Assembly (NCBI GenBank): GCA_910587045.1
Contig: CAJULG010000012.1
Span: forward strand, 1-48,758
DNA length: 48,758 nucleotides
Direction: 5' to 3'
Source of the DNA: an uncultured Lachnospiraceae bacterium
GTDB taxonomy: Bacteria > Bacillota > Clostridia > Lachnospirales > Lachnospiraceae
Made by a program: the position numbers and the translations under genes
Shown here: one piece after another, positions 32,812 through 42,196 of the stretch
How the letters are laid out: each line of letters opens with the position of its first letter
Position numbering within the stretch: the stretch's first letter is position 1
Notes under the pieces: model-generated
Database searches by the model: none
What the model saw: only the letters and a program-made list of their open reading frames with translations
Told to the model about the DNA's origin: nothing

Positions 32812-33296
32812 TGTATTACGAAAGCAGAGAAATGAGGTGGCGGAGGTTGGAGGAAAAACAGTTTATCCGAGCAGAAAGAAAGGCATTCATCTGGGTCAAT
32901 GCGGGCTGTATCCTGCTTCTGGCAGGGCTGATGGTCTGGAAATACAGCCCGCTGGTTCAGAATCTGAATGCCCCTTGCGTATTTCATGAGATCCTGCATC
33001 TGTATTGTCCCGGCTGCGGAGGTACCCGGGCTGTGTATGCCCTGTTACGATTTGATCTTGTGGAATCCTTTGGCTGCCATCCGTTTGTATTGTTTGTGGC
33101 AGGAATTTTATTGGAATACTATATTGGAGCTGTTATCACGTTGATCCGCAACAATGGTAAGCGGTATTACTACCTTCGAACCTGGTTCTGCTATGTTGCA
33201 CTGGGAATCGTAGTGGTAAACTTCATTCTGCGCAATATACTTCTGGTCCGGTTTCATTATGACTTTATCGGAGATCTGCTTCCGTACTGGCAGTAA
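32811..33296 (+). CDS. DUF2752 family membrane protein
   Basis: The 161-aa protein has about three TM helices. Between TM1 and TM2 lies the family hallmark CPGCGGTRA, preceded by a conserved Cys (APCVFHEILHLYCPGCGG). DUF2752 proteins are small membrane proteins of unknown function with a possible metal-binding CxxC. The frame is open from 32775, but only the ATG at 32811 is placed to be coupled to the preceding uORF; ATG 32832 is an alternative. Confidence 0.82.
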   Translation: MYYESREMRWRRLEEKQFIRAERKAFIWVNAGCILLLAGLMVWKYSPLVQNLNAPCVFHEILHLYCPGCGGTRAVYALLRFDLVESFGCHPFVLFVAGILLEYYIGAVITLIRNNGKRYYYLRTWFCYVALGIVVVNFILRNILLVRFHYDFIGDLLPYWQ

Positions 33297-33359
33297 GCTG
33301 AAAATGCAAATGCCATGGCAGAACTGTTATGAACCATGTATTTTTGGTCACCGGAGGCT

Positions 33360-33388
33360 TTGACTTATTCTGGAAAATGGGGTATAAT
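33360..33388 (+). promoter_or_regulatory. Promoter of fba
   Basis: TTGACT (33360-33365) and a perfect TATAAT (33383-33388) are 17 bp apart. The leader of about 100 nt has no recognised riboswitch. Confidence 0.8.
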
Positions 33389-33498
33389 ATATGCGGACAC
33401 AATGAGCCAGGCGGCTGCGGAGCAGACATTTGGCGAATGTACGCGAACTCTTGTTGTGTACAAGTCAGTATGACAATATGACAAATGGAGGATGAATT

Positions 33499-34362
33499 AT
33501 GTTAGTATCAGCAAAGGACATGTTAACGAAGGCAAAGGCCGGCCATTATGCAGTTGGTCAGTTCAACATCAATAATCTGGAGTGGACAAAATCAATTTTA
33601 TTAACCGCCCAGGAGCTGAACTCTCCGGTCATTCTTGGTGTATCCGAGGGTGCCGGTAAGTATATGACAGGTTATAAGACAGTAGCAGCTATGGTAAAGG
33701 CTATGATCGAGGAACTGAATATTACGGTTCCGGTAGCACTTCACTTGGACCATGGTTCTTACGAAGGAGCCAAGAAGTGTATTGAAGCAGGCTTCTCATC
33801 TATCATGTTTGATGGTTCTCATTATCCGATCGAAGAAAATATCGAAAAGACGAAGGAACTGGTTGAGACCTGTAACAAGTTAGGCTTATCTCTGGAAGCA
33901 GAGGTTGGTTCTATCGGTGGCGAAGAGGATGGTGTGATCGGTAAAGGAGAATGTGCAGATCCACAGGAATGTAAGGCGATCGCAGACCTGGGTGTTACCA
34001 TGCTGGCAGCAGGTATCGGCAATATTCACGGTAAGTACCCGGAGAACTGGGAGGGCTTAAGCTTCGAGACACTGGATGCGATCCAGAAACTGACCGGTGA
34101 TATGCCATTGGTATTGCATGGCGGTACCGGTATTCCGGAAGATATGATCAAGAAGGCAATTTCTCTTGGTGTTGCCAAGATTAATGTAAATACGGAGTGT
34201 CAGTTATCCTTTGCAGCCGCAACCCGGAAATATATTGAAGAAGGTAAGGATCTGCAGGGCAAGGGCTTTGATCCGCGTAAGCTGTTGGCACCTGGCGCAG
34301 ATGCGATCAGGGCTACTGTGAAGGAGAAGATGGAATTATTCGGTTCGGTTGGTAAGGCATAA
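33499..34362 (+). CDS. fba: Fructose-1,6-bisphosphate aldolase, class II
   Basis: The 287-aa TIM-barrel enzyme cleaves fructose 1,6-bisphosphate in glycolysis. Class II features are clear: GQFNINNLEW near the start, LHLDHGSYEGAKKC with the catalytic Asp and a zinc His, GNIHGKYPENW with a second His, and PLVLHGGTGIPEDMI with a third. The AAINVNTE-like block (AKINVNTECQ) binds the second phosphate. TGGAGGATG precedes the ATG. It is monocistronic, between a strong promoter and a terminator. Confidence 0.98.
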   Translation: MLVSAKDMLTKAKAGHYAVGQFNINNLEWTKSILLTAQELNSPVILGVSEGAGKYMTGYKTVAAMVKAMIEELNITVPVALHLDHGSYEGAKKCIEAGFSSIMFDGSHYPIEENIEKTKELVETCNKLGLSLEAEVGSIGGEEDGVIGKGECADPQECKAIADLGVTMLAAGIGNIHGKYPENWEGLSFETLDAIQKLTGDMPLVLHGGTGIPEDMIKKAISLGVAKINVNTECQLSFAAATRKYIEEGKDLQGKGFDPRKLLAPGADAIRATVKEKMELFGSVGKA

Positions 34363-34394
34363 GCAGAATCAGTTATAAATGAATTAAGAATGGA

Positions 34395-34427
34395 TACCCC
34401 GTCGCTTTGCGGCGGGGTGTTTTAGTT
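34395..34427 (+). terminator. Intrinsic terminator after fba
   Basis: ACCCCGTCGC and GCGGCGGGGT form a GC-rich stem with a TTT loop and G-U pair, followed by GTTTTAGTT. Confidence 0.88.
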
Positions 34428-34493
34428 GCCACTGTTCCTTCGTTGTGTTACTATATTGAATATACTAATTTATGGTACTGTGAGGAGAAAACC

Positions 34494-36071
34494 GTGGCAG
34501 AAACCTACATTATGATAAATGAGATCATGGAAGAGCATCATATCCGCATGCAGAATCTGCGGAAATACTATCCCTTTTTTGTTTTAAATGAAACCGCCTT
34601 TACGCAGTATAAGGAAGGGCGGTATGCTGATCTGGATATGGGTTATATCACTATGGCAAGTCTGCGGTTTTTCATCAATGAAAACCAGTTCAATGAACGA
34701 TCGGTTCCCTATGAACAATATGAAACATTTCTGCTTGAACTGCTGCGGCGGGATTTTAATCTTCAGGCGCCACCTTCCGAGGAACAGGAACTGGTCACCT
34801 ATATATTCGAGAAGCTGAAGAATGATGGAAGGCCATTCGAATTCCATTTCTTTGACCCGGAAGATAAGAAGCGGAAGACAGCACGGGTGAAGCTGATCGA
34901 AGGCGAGATCATAGACGGTACGGTGTCATACCGGATTACTGCGGAAGGGATCGAATTCTATCTGGATACCAAGGAAGCAAAGGATGAGAGCAAGATCAGC
35001 ATACAGCAGTTATTGTTGGAGAAGATGATCACAGCCAAGAATTTCAGGGGCGGGATTGATGTGGTACGCCGGATCAACAGCGAGGTGAAGCGTCTGGAGG
35101 CACAGAAGGAGGCAGTGATCGAACAGTTGAGCCATGATATCTTTCAGGGAGCAAAAGCCTGTAAAGATTATATGGCTACAGTTGCCCGCTGGTTTGATGA
35201 GGAGCAGAGGCTGTTTGTCAAGAATAAGACACTGATCGAACAGATGCTGACTAAGATATCCTTTGAAGGAAACGACAGACAGGAGGCTTCCGCTTTTTAC
35301 AGGTCATTGGAGGAGATCAACCGGTTAGAGACCGAACTGAAAAAGACCATACACCGTCATGGACGGCTGATCACAGAGACCACCCGACTCCAGGACACTG
35401 CGGATCAGATGATCCATCAGGCAAAGCTTCGGAGCCTGCGGAATGTATTTGATTTTCAGGACGCCTTGCGGAAGCTGAAGCAGCAGGATGATCCGGCGGG
35501 TATGCTTTACATACTGGCTCCGCTCTTTGCGCCGAAGCTGGAAAAATTCTTTTCTCTGACATCCGTTGACCATATGCTGACGTATAAATCGGGGCAGGCG
35601 GATGCAGGAGAACCGGTACTCCGGGAGGAACCTCATAAAGATTTCCGGTATGAGGATGAGCAGGAGGAGCTTCGGATCGCCTATAATTTCGGGCGCATAT
35701 TCCAGGAGCTTCTGGATCAGCTTATGAAAAAAGGAAGGATTGAATTAAAAGAGTTCAGTGCGATCCTGGAGATAAAATACGGAGATACGTTCTTAAGTAA
35801 CGGGGATTACTATTCCTTTCTTGTACATATCGCCCAGAAGGAACGCTATAGCATTCAGGATGTGTTTGAGAAGCCGGAAACCTTTCTGGAAAATCTGATC
35901 ACAGGGGCCTGGACAACAGAGTGGAAGGAGCGGTACTGGAAGGATGGATTTACGCTGGAATTTCTGGAGCAGGAGGAGATTCCGATCCGGCGGGGAGAAA
36001 CGGAATTCACCATAACGAATATTGTATTTCAGCGGATTACGGATGGAAAGCAGCAGACTTTGGTTGGCTGA
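34494..36071 (+). CDS. jetA: JetA-like kleisin-type subunit (DUF5716, Wadjet/SMC system)
   Basis: The 525-aa protein is recognised as the DUF5716/JetA family, the kleisin-like subunit of Wadjet (MksF-like) SMC complexes. The N-terminus is winged-helix-like; the middle (about residues 190-320) is helical and coiled-coil (VVRRINSEVKRLEAQKEAV); the C-terminus is again a helix-rich globular domain. The start is GTG with GAGGAG 8 nt upstream; the frame is open from 34407 through the fba terminator region, so earlier starts are rejected. It leads a tight operon with a JetB-like and a JetC-like gene. In Wadjet, JetABC load on DNA and extrude loops, while JetD cuts circular plasmids. No JetD follows here. 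Confidence 0.75.
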   Translation: MAETYIMINEIMEEHHIRMQNLRKYYPFFVLNETAFTQYKEGRYADLDMGYITMASLRFFINENQFNERSVPYEQYETFLLELLRRDFNLQAPPSEEQELVTYIFEKLKNDGRPFEFHFFDPEDKKRKTARVKLIEGEIIDGTVSYRITAEGIEFYLDTKEAKDESKISIQQLLLEKMITAKNFRGGIDVVRRINSEVKRLEAQKEAVIEQLSHDIFQGAKACKDYMATVARWFDEEQRLFVKNKTLIEQMLTKISFEGNDRQEASAFYRSLEEINRLETELKKTIHRHGRLITETTRLQDTADQMIHQAKLRSLRNVFDFQDALRKLKQQDDPAGMLYILAPLFAPKLEKFFSLTSVDHMLTYKSGQADAGEPVLREEPHKDFRYEDEQEELRIAYNFGRIFQELLDQLMKKGRIELKEFSAILEIKYGDTFLSNGDYYSFLVHIAQKERYSIQDVFEKPETFLENLITGAWTTEWKERYWKDGFTLEFLEQEEIPIRRGETEFTITNIVFQRITDGKQQTLVG

Positions 36072-36092
36072 TAGCGAGGAAAGGATAAGAGT

Positions 36093-36815
36093 ATGGACAG
36101 TCGGAATATGGATAAGGCGTTGGAACTGTATGCGAAGCTGACCATGGGTGAGGAGGTAACCCGTTCTCATCCGGAGAATGGCAGTCTTTACGAAGCATAT
36201 TATCAGAACGCAGAGGTTTACGAGATATTCAATCAGATCTTAAAGAAGCTGAACCTGAGCATATATGAATATAAAGAAGCCCTGTATTTAAGTGCAGGCG
36301 AGGGTAACCGGGTCTTTGGATATACCAATGAGGAGCTGAAGCGTCTCATGGGACTGCGTTACAACAGGGAGCTGTATCTGGGGTATTATATCATGTATCA
36401 GCTTTTGCTTTGCTTTTATCAGGATTCTGCCTCCTATCAGATCCGTGAGTATGTCCGGCTGGAAGAGATCGTGAAGGAGGTAGGCGGTTCCCTTGCGGCG
36501 ATCACCGCTGATCTGGGCATTTACAATATGGACGAGATTGAGGAGAACAGTTTTAAAAGCATTGCGCTGCTCTGGGAGGAGCTTCCTCTGGTGACCGGAG
36601 AGGAGCGGGAGCAGTTGCGTGCATCCAGAGCTTCCCAACTGGGAATCACAAAGCTGATCTGCAATTTCCTGATCAGCCAGGGACTGTTTCTGGAGGTTAA
36701 GGAGCGGTATTACCCTACTGACCGGATGCGGGCGCTGACGGAGCAGTATTTTGAAGAATACCGGGGACGGATCTATGAATTGCTGGAAAGGGGTGAGGAG
36801 CATGCCGAGTATTAA
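36093..36815 (+). CDS. jetB: JetB-like subunit (DUF6063-like)
   Basis: The 240-aa protein fits the small winged-helix KITE-type subunit between JetA and JetC. It has a helical N-terminus (MDKALELYAKLTMGEE) and a C-terminal helical tail that ends in the JetC start region. It begins 21 bp after jetA and overlaps jetC by 14 bp. The DUF6063 assignment is from memory of the family and its fixed position in such operons. It should bridge the SMC heads and the kleisin. Confidence 0.7.
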   Translation: MDSRNMDKALELYAKLTMGEEVTRSHPENGSLYEAYYQNAEVYEIFNQILKKLNLSIYEYKEALYLSAGEGNRVFGYTNEELKRLMGLRYNRELYLGYYIMYQLLLCFYQDSASYQIREYVRLEEIVKEVGGSLAAITADLGIYNMDEIEENSFKSIALLWEELPLVTGEEREQLRASRASQLGITKLICNFLISQGLFLEVKERYYPTDRMRALTEQYFEEYRGRIYELLERGEEHAEY

Positions 36816-39800
36816 CCGGATCCGGGTCAACAATGTAAAGTACAACTTTGGCACACAGCAGTATGATGATTTTACTATGCGGATGTACGGAAGGAATACT
36901 CTGTATGATCTGGCAAATGGTGGAGGAAAGAGTATCCTGATGCTGTTACTGCTCCAGAATCTGATCCCCAACTGTACCCTGGACGAGAAACAGCCTATTG
37001 AAAAGTTATTCCGTACCGGCAGTGGCAATACGACCATTCATTCTCTGATCGAATGGCGGCTGGACGATCCGGAGCTTCATGAAGGCTACCGGTATATGAC
37101 TACCGGCTTTTGTGCCAGAAAAGCCAAGGACTCCCCGGATGAAGAGGAGGGCGGCAGGGAAATTGCCGCGATCGAGTATTTTAACTATTGTATCTTATAT
37201 CGGGATTACAATGATAACGATATTATCAATCTGCCCCTGGTCAGCAATGGAGAACGGGTCAGCTTTACCGGGTGGAGGAATTATCTGAAAGAGCTGGGCA
37301 GGAGGGATCTGAAGCTGGAGGTACGGGTTTTTGACCGGAAGGGAGAATACCAGCGGTTTATCAGCCATTACGGATTATATGAGAGCCATTGGGAAATCGT
37401 CCGGGGCATTAATAAGACGGAAGGACATGTCCGTACCTATTTTGAAACCAATTACAAGACTGCCCGCAAGGTCGTAGAGGACTTATTGATCGAAGAGATC
37501 ATTGAAAAGGCATATCTTGTGAAGATCGAGAAAAATGACAGCGGTGATGATATGGCACATACCCTTCTGGAGATTAAGGACAAGCTGGTGGAGCTGGCGA
37601 AAAAGAAACGGGAGATTGCCGATTATGATCGTCAGACCGAGCTGATGCATGTACTGGAAGCGCGGGTTGCCGCCTTTTTAGATCTTTATGAGACTCAGGG
37701 GAAGCAGAGTGAGACGATTGCCGATGTATGTGTGACAGGTGCGACGCTCGCCAGGAACCGGGAAGAGCAGATGAAGGAATTGGAACTCCGGCGGGAGGAG
37801 CAGCAGAAGCAGTTGAACCAGAGTCGCCTGGTACAGGAGAGTCTGAGGATCCGGCAGGAGCAACTGGCATACGAAGCGCTTCAGGCAGAAATCCAGAGCT
37901 TACAGCAGGAGCTGACCCGGGAGGAGGAGGCAGTGAATGCCTGTCAGCAGGAGTTAAACCGGAAGGAATGCATGAATGATTATCTGGATTACTGGAAGGA
38001 TAAGACCCTGAAGGAGGAGCATGAGGCAGTGATCGAGGCATCTCTGCACCAGAACAAGGATCAGAGATCCGAGCTGCATGCGCTTGCCCGCCTGAAAAAA
38101 CAGCGGGATGACGAGGCGCTTGCAGAACTCCGGGCAGAATTAGCACAGGAGCAGAAGGCTTACGAGAAGGCGGCGGAACAGGTTACAACGAAAAAGAGGC
38201 TGGAACGGGAGACAGAGATCGCTCTGGCTGTAGCAGAACATGACAGGGTGCAGATAGAGGAACAGTATCAGAAGGATATGCAGACATTGCAGGCATTACG
38301 GGAACGACTGGCAGTGAGCTCCTTTCAGAAGCCGGAGGAAATCCTGGAGGAACGGGCAGTCCGGCAAGAGGAATGCCGGGAAGCGATCACAGTCTTAGCA
38401 CAGCAGGTCGCAGAGGATCAGAAGCGCTTTTATGTGAACAGACAGGAAATGGAACGCATGGAGGAGATGCTGCTTCAGGCAGAGCATGAGCTTCAGAGAC
38501 TGGAGGAAACGGATCAGACCTATCGGGAACAGGCAGGAACCCTAAAGCGGATGCTGGAAATTTATGGTGGAGAAACCGTAGATAAGACTGCGGAATTTAT
38601 GACCAGTCAGGATGTTACTGCCCTGATCCAGAATATCAATCGTCGTTATCTGGCAAATATTGCGCTTATTTCATCCAGACAGGAGGAAGTAAGGAAAAAA
38701 GAAAGGCGGTTAAAACAATTAAAAGAAGGGCGGCTGCTTGCACCTACCGCTGCAGTTGAAAAAGCAAAGCATTATATAGAGAGCCGTCATGGTATCAATG
38801 CAGTCTATGGTATGGATTATCTTGCTGCCCGTCCAGAGGAGCAGAAGGCAAAGCTGCTATCCGCACATCCTCTGTTACCTTACGGGTTACTGGTGGAGGA
38901 TTTTCAGCTTCTGGATTCAGATGAGAAGCTGCGGGAGCTGAATCTGGGAGACGGGTTTCTTCCAATCTATAATCTGTCCATGCTGGACCGGGTTTCGACG
39001 GACGACGGGAACGAATGTGTTATGTACCTGCAGCGTGGGACTCAGGCATTCCTGTCCGATGCAGTCCTGCAGCAGGAGCAGACAGAACAGGAGCAGGAAA
39101 TAAAGGATCTCACTGCCGAAATAGCAAGATTAGAGGAAATGAGCGCCACGTATCAGGAGGATAGTGCATTTGCTGCCGGTCTGCAGGGAATTACGATCGT
39201 GGACGTGGAGCGTCAACGTCAGCAGGCCCGGGATGCAGTGCGGGAGCTTAGAAGCGCATTGGATATCAAACGTGAGGAGCAGGAACGTGAGGAGCAGGAG
39301 TGGAAGGAGAACCAGAAGCGGCTGGAGGAACGCCGACAGGAGCTTTATGTTATTCTGGAAGAAAATGGAGTATTAGAGAGCATTGCTTCCTTAAGTACAA
39401 GGCTGACACAGCAGGAACAGGACAGAAGGAACGGAAAAGCGGAACAGGAGCGTCTTCAGTCTCTGAAGAATCAGTATGAAAAGGAACTGCATACATGGAC
39501 CGTTGCCTGCTCTGACAGCAGCAGGCGTATAGAGACGCTGCGCGGACAGGCAGGAGAACGTCTGTCTGCCTGGGAACAATATTATAAGTCCTATTATACA
39601 GAAGAAGCCGGTGGAGACGCTTCTTCTGTACTGCCGGATGAGATCCGGACACTGAATGATTCCGAACTGGATGCCAGATTCAAGGCAGAAAAGGCGGTAT
39701 TTGAGAAAAGCACCATCGTCCTGGAGGATAAGCGGAAGCTGATCGCCACCCTGCAGGCGTCCATGGAGCGTTCATTAAAATCCATTGCCAGGAGAAAAGG

Positions 39801-41268
39801 AGATCCGGAAGAACTGGAGAAGCTGCGGAAGGCGCATAAGCTTTATCCGGCAGAGGACGCGGATTTAGAACTGTTAAGCACGGAACTGTCCCGTTTATCA
39901 GTGGTGATCGATACCCTGCATCATCATATAGAGGGCAGAAGACAGAAGGCTGACCGCTTAGAGGGCAGGATCGAGCAGGCGGTACATACCCTGGAGGAGC
40001 GATTTGGCACCTATGAGGAGCCGATGGTATCTGCGGAGGAAATGCCACAGGCTATTGCAGATGCGCAAGCAGATGTCATGCAGCTTCAGAAAAGCTTTCA
40101 GGAGTCCGAGCGGGAATATCAGCAGTACAGTAAGGAATATACCACATTGCTGGATCTGTATAAGGATGTAAAACGGATCGTAGAAACCAACGAGATCAGT
40201 CTGCAGAATGCCAGGGCATTAACGGTTGGCAGAGAACAGCTCCGGGAAGTATTTGAGAACAGTCTGCTTGCCTATGACAAGAGTACCAGAGCATTGGAGC
40301 GGGCAAAGAATGAACTGCAGCGTTATAAAACCCAGACAGCACAGGCACTGGCGGAAATGCAGGCATTTGAACTGTCAGAGACGATCAACAGCGATGTAGA
40401 GATTCCGAAGAATTTTGGCGAAGCAAAGAAGCTGCGGGACAGCCTCGGTTCTATCATCCAGGTCATTGTATTGGAACGGGAGCGGATTGAACAGGGGATA
40501 GAGGATATGCAGTTCATCAAATCGAATTTTGAAAAGCAGTGTATTCAGCGCTGTCAGGATGTAAAAAATGAATTAGAAAAGCTTCCAAAGCTTTCCCATA
40601 TTCATCTGGATGGAGAATCCATTCAGATGGTAGGATTAAATATTCCTTATGTAAAGGAGGAATTTATTTCTCAGCGCATGTCCGATTACATTGATGATGT
40701 GGTAAATGGTGCGGACCGGTTCCAGAATCATAACGAGCGGATCAAGTATATCCGGAATTGCTTAGAATTGAAGAAACTGTTCGGGGTTATCGTAACTGAT
40801 ATGAACAATATCCGGCTAACCTTATATAAACGGGAACGGATCAGGGAACAGAGTCGCTATCTTCGCTATGAAGAGGCCGTGGGCAGTACCGGTCAGTCCC
40901 AGGGAATCTATATTCAGTTTCTGGTATCCATTATCAATTATATATCCGGACTTCATTCGCCGAAGGGAGAGAATGACAGACTGACGAAGACTATATTTAT
41001 TGATAATCCGTTTGGTGCAGCCAAGGATGTATATATCTGGGAGCCGATCTTTACCCTGCTTAAGACGAATCATGTACAGTTGATCGTGCCGGCCCGGGGA
41101 GCGACTCCGGCGATCACGGCCCGGTTTGATGTGAATTATATTCTGGGTCAGCAGATGGTGGGAAAGCGGCAGCAGACGGTTGTGGTAGATTACCGCAGTC
41201 AGGTAGAGCAGGAAGAACTGGAATACCGGAATCTGGAATATGAACAGGTGAGCTTTGACTTTATCTGA
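36802..41268 (+). CDS. jetC: JetC-like SMC ATPase (Wadjet/MksB type)
   Basis: The 1488-aa protein has SMC architecture. Residues about 36-47 hold a Walker A loop (LANGGGKS). Long coiled coils run from about 290 to 650 and 745 to 1300 (Glu/Gln/Arg heptads). A globular hinge-like segment lies at about 653-740. The C-terminal head has an ABC-type signature (GSTGQSQG, about residue 1360) and Walker B FIDNPFG (about 1397). The residue after the Walker B Asp is Asn, not the catalytic Glu of most SMC proteins. The start at 36802 has AAAGGGG upstream and yields the family N-terminus MPSINRIRVNN; the frame is open from 36751. It should hydrolyse ATP to move along or extrude DNA with JetA and JetB. No JetD nuclease gene follows. 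Confidence 0.85.
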   Translation: MPSINRIRVNNVKYNFGTQQYDDFTMRMYGRNTLYDLANGGGKSILMLLLLQNLIPNCTLDEKQPIEKLFRTGSGNTTIHSLIEWRLDDPELHEGYRYMTTGFCARKAKDSPDEEEGGREIAAIEYFNYCILYRDYNDNDIINLPLVSNGERVSFTGWRNYLKELGRRDLKLEVRVFDRKGEYQRFISHYGLYESHWEIVRGINKTEGHVRTYFETNYKTARKVVEDLLIEEIIEKAYLVKIEKNDSGDDMAHTLLEIKDKLVELAKKKREIADYDRQTELMHVLEARVAAFLDLYETQGKQSETIADVCVTGATLARNREEQMKELELRREEQQKQLNQSRLVQESLRIRQEQLAYEALQAEIQSLQQELTREEEAVNACQQELNRKECMNDYLDYWKDKTLKEEHEAVIEASLHQNKDQRSELHALARLKKQRDDEALAELRAELAQEQKAYEKAAEQVTTKKRLERETEIALAVAEHDRVQIEEQYQKDMQTLQALRERLAVSSFQKPEEILEERAVRQEECREAITVLAQQVAEDQKRFYVNRQEMERMEEMLLQAEHELQRLEETDQTYREQAGTLKRMLEIYGGETVDKTAEFMTSQDVTALIQNINRRYLANIALISSRQEEVRKKERRLKQLKEGRLLAPTAAVEKAKHYIESRHGINAVYGMDYLAARPEEQKAKLLSAHPLLPYGLLVEDFQLLDSDEKLRELNLGDGFLPIYNLSMLDRVSTDDGNECVMYLQRGTQAFLSDAVLQQEQTEQEQEIKDLTAEIARLEEMSATYQEDSAFAAGLQGITIVDVERQRQQARDAVRELRSALDIKREEQEREEQEWKENQKRLEERRQELYVILEENGVLESIASLSTRLTQQEQDRRNGKAEQERLQSLKNQYEKELHTWTVACSDSSRRIETLRGQAGERLSAWEQYYKSYYTEEAGGDASSVLPDEIRTLNDSELDARFKAEKAVFEKSTIVLEDKRKLIATLQASMERSLKSIARRKGDPEELEKLRKAHKLYPAEDADLELLSTELSRLSVVIDTLHHHIEGRRQKADRLEGRIEQAVHTLEERFGTYEEPMVSAEEMPQAIADAQADVMQLQKSFQESEREYQQYSKEYTTLLDLYKDVKRIVETNEISLQNARALTVGREQLREVFENSLLAYDKSTRALERAKNELQRYKTQTAQALAEMQAFELSETINSDVEIPKNFGEAKKLRDSLGSIIQVIVLERERIEQGIEDMQFIKSNFEKQCIQRCQDVKNELEKLPKLSHIHLDGESIQMVGLNIPYVKEEFISQRMSDYIDDVVNGADRFQNHNERIKYIRNCLELKKLFGVIVTDMNNIRLTLYKRERIREQSRYLRYEEAVGSTGQSQGIYIQFLVSIINYISGLHSPKGENDRLTKTIFIDNPFGAAKDVYIWEPIFTLLKTNHVQLIVPARGATPAITARFDVNYILGQQMVGKRQQTVVVDYRSQVEQEELEYRNLEYEQVSFDFI

Positions 41269-41293
41269 TTTTATCGTATAAAAGGGAGAACAT

Positions 41294-42184
41294 ATGGAAC
41301 AGAGAAAGGAACAGAAGGTTGAGGATCATATGGAGAAAGACACGGGGACAGTGCGGAAGAAATGGCCGTTGAAAAAGAAGCTGATCCTATGGGCCGTTGT
41401 AATTCCCGTATTTCTCATTATCAGTGATATGAGGTTAAAGACCGTAGTATATACAGTGAATACCGGCAAGCTGGAGCATCCGGTACGTCTGGCTCTGATC
41501 ACGGATCTGCATTCCTGCTGGTATGGCAAAGAACAGCAGACATTGATAAGTGCGGTAAATGCGCAGGAGCCGGATATTGTACTGTTTGGCGGTGATATCT
41601 TTGATGACGGACATTCCTATAAGAATGCGGAACTTACCCTGCAATACCTTTCAGCGCAATATCCATGCTATTATGTTACCGGTAATCATGAGTTCTGGAG
41701 CGAGGATATTGAATCCATAATCAATATTGTGGAGCCCTACGGGATAACCATATTACAGGGGGATTATGCAGATATAGAAGCAGGAGAACAGCGCCTGCGG
41801 CTTTTCGGGGTGGATGATCCGGATGTGACCGTATACTGTCAGGGCTCAACCAATATATTGCAACAACTGAACCGGATTTGGGAGAAGATAGACCCGGACT
41901 GCTGTAATGTGCTTCTGTCTCACCGTCCGGAACTGATTGATATTTATAAACGGTATGGCTTTGATCTGGTGTTGAGCGGCCATGCCCATGGTGGTCAATG
42001 GAGGATACCGGGAATTCTGAATGGATTGTATGCGCCGAATCAGGGGATGTTTCCTCAATATGCAGGGGGCAGATATGATTTCGACTGGGGGACGATGATC
42101 GTCAGCCGCGGACTTGCAAGGGAAAGCACTCCCGCTCCCCGGCTGTTCAACCGTCCGGAACTGGTGATCATAGATCTGCAGTAG
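41294..42184 (+). CDS. Membrane-anchored calcineurin-like metallophosphoesterase
   Basis: The 296-aa protein has one N-terminal TM helix (about residues 28-45) and an outside catalytic domain with the full set of metal motifs: LITDLHSCW (DxH), GGDIFDD (GDxxD), VTGNHEFW (GNHE), LLSHRPE and SGHAHGGQ (GHxH). It resembles YkuE/YaeI-type phosphodiesterases that act on lipids or nucleotides at the membrane. AAAGGGAG precedes the ATG. It begins 25 bp after jetC and may be co-transcribed, but its membrane anchor and fold differ from JetD, so it is not a replacement on present evidence. Confidence 0.88.
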   Translation: MEQRKEQKVEDHMEKDTGTVRKKWPLKKKLILWAVVIPVFLIISDMRLKTVVYTVNTGKLEHPVRLALITDLHSCWYGKEQQTLISAVNAQEPDIVLFGGDIFDDGHSYKNAELTLQYLSAQYPCYYVTGNHEFWSEDIESIINIVEPYGITILQGDYADIEAGEQRLRLFGVDDPDVTVYCQGSTNILQQLNRIWEKIDPDCCNVLLSHRPELIDIYKRYGFDLVLSGHAHGGQWRIPGILNGLYAPNQGMFPQYAGGRYDFDWGTMIVSRGLARESTPAPRLFNRPELVIIDLQ

Positions 42185-42196
42185 GAAGGCAGTCCG

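Noticed and set aside
37574..38146. 190-codon open frame on the minus strand inside jetC
   Set aside because: It lies opposite a coiled-coil region; its Pro/Ser/Ala-rich product is the usual mirror of Glu/Gln/Arg-rich codons, with no ribosome site or family signal.
41294..42184. Metallophosphoesterase as the JetD component
   Set aside because: JetD is a soluble toprim-type nuclease; this protein has a TM anchor and calcineurin motifs.
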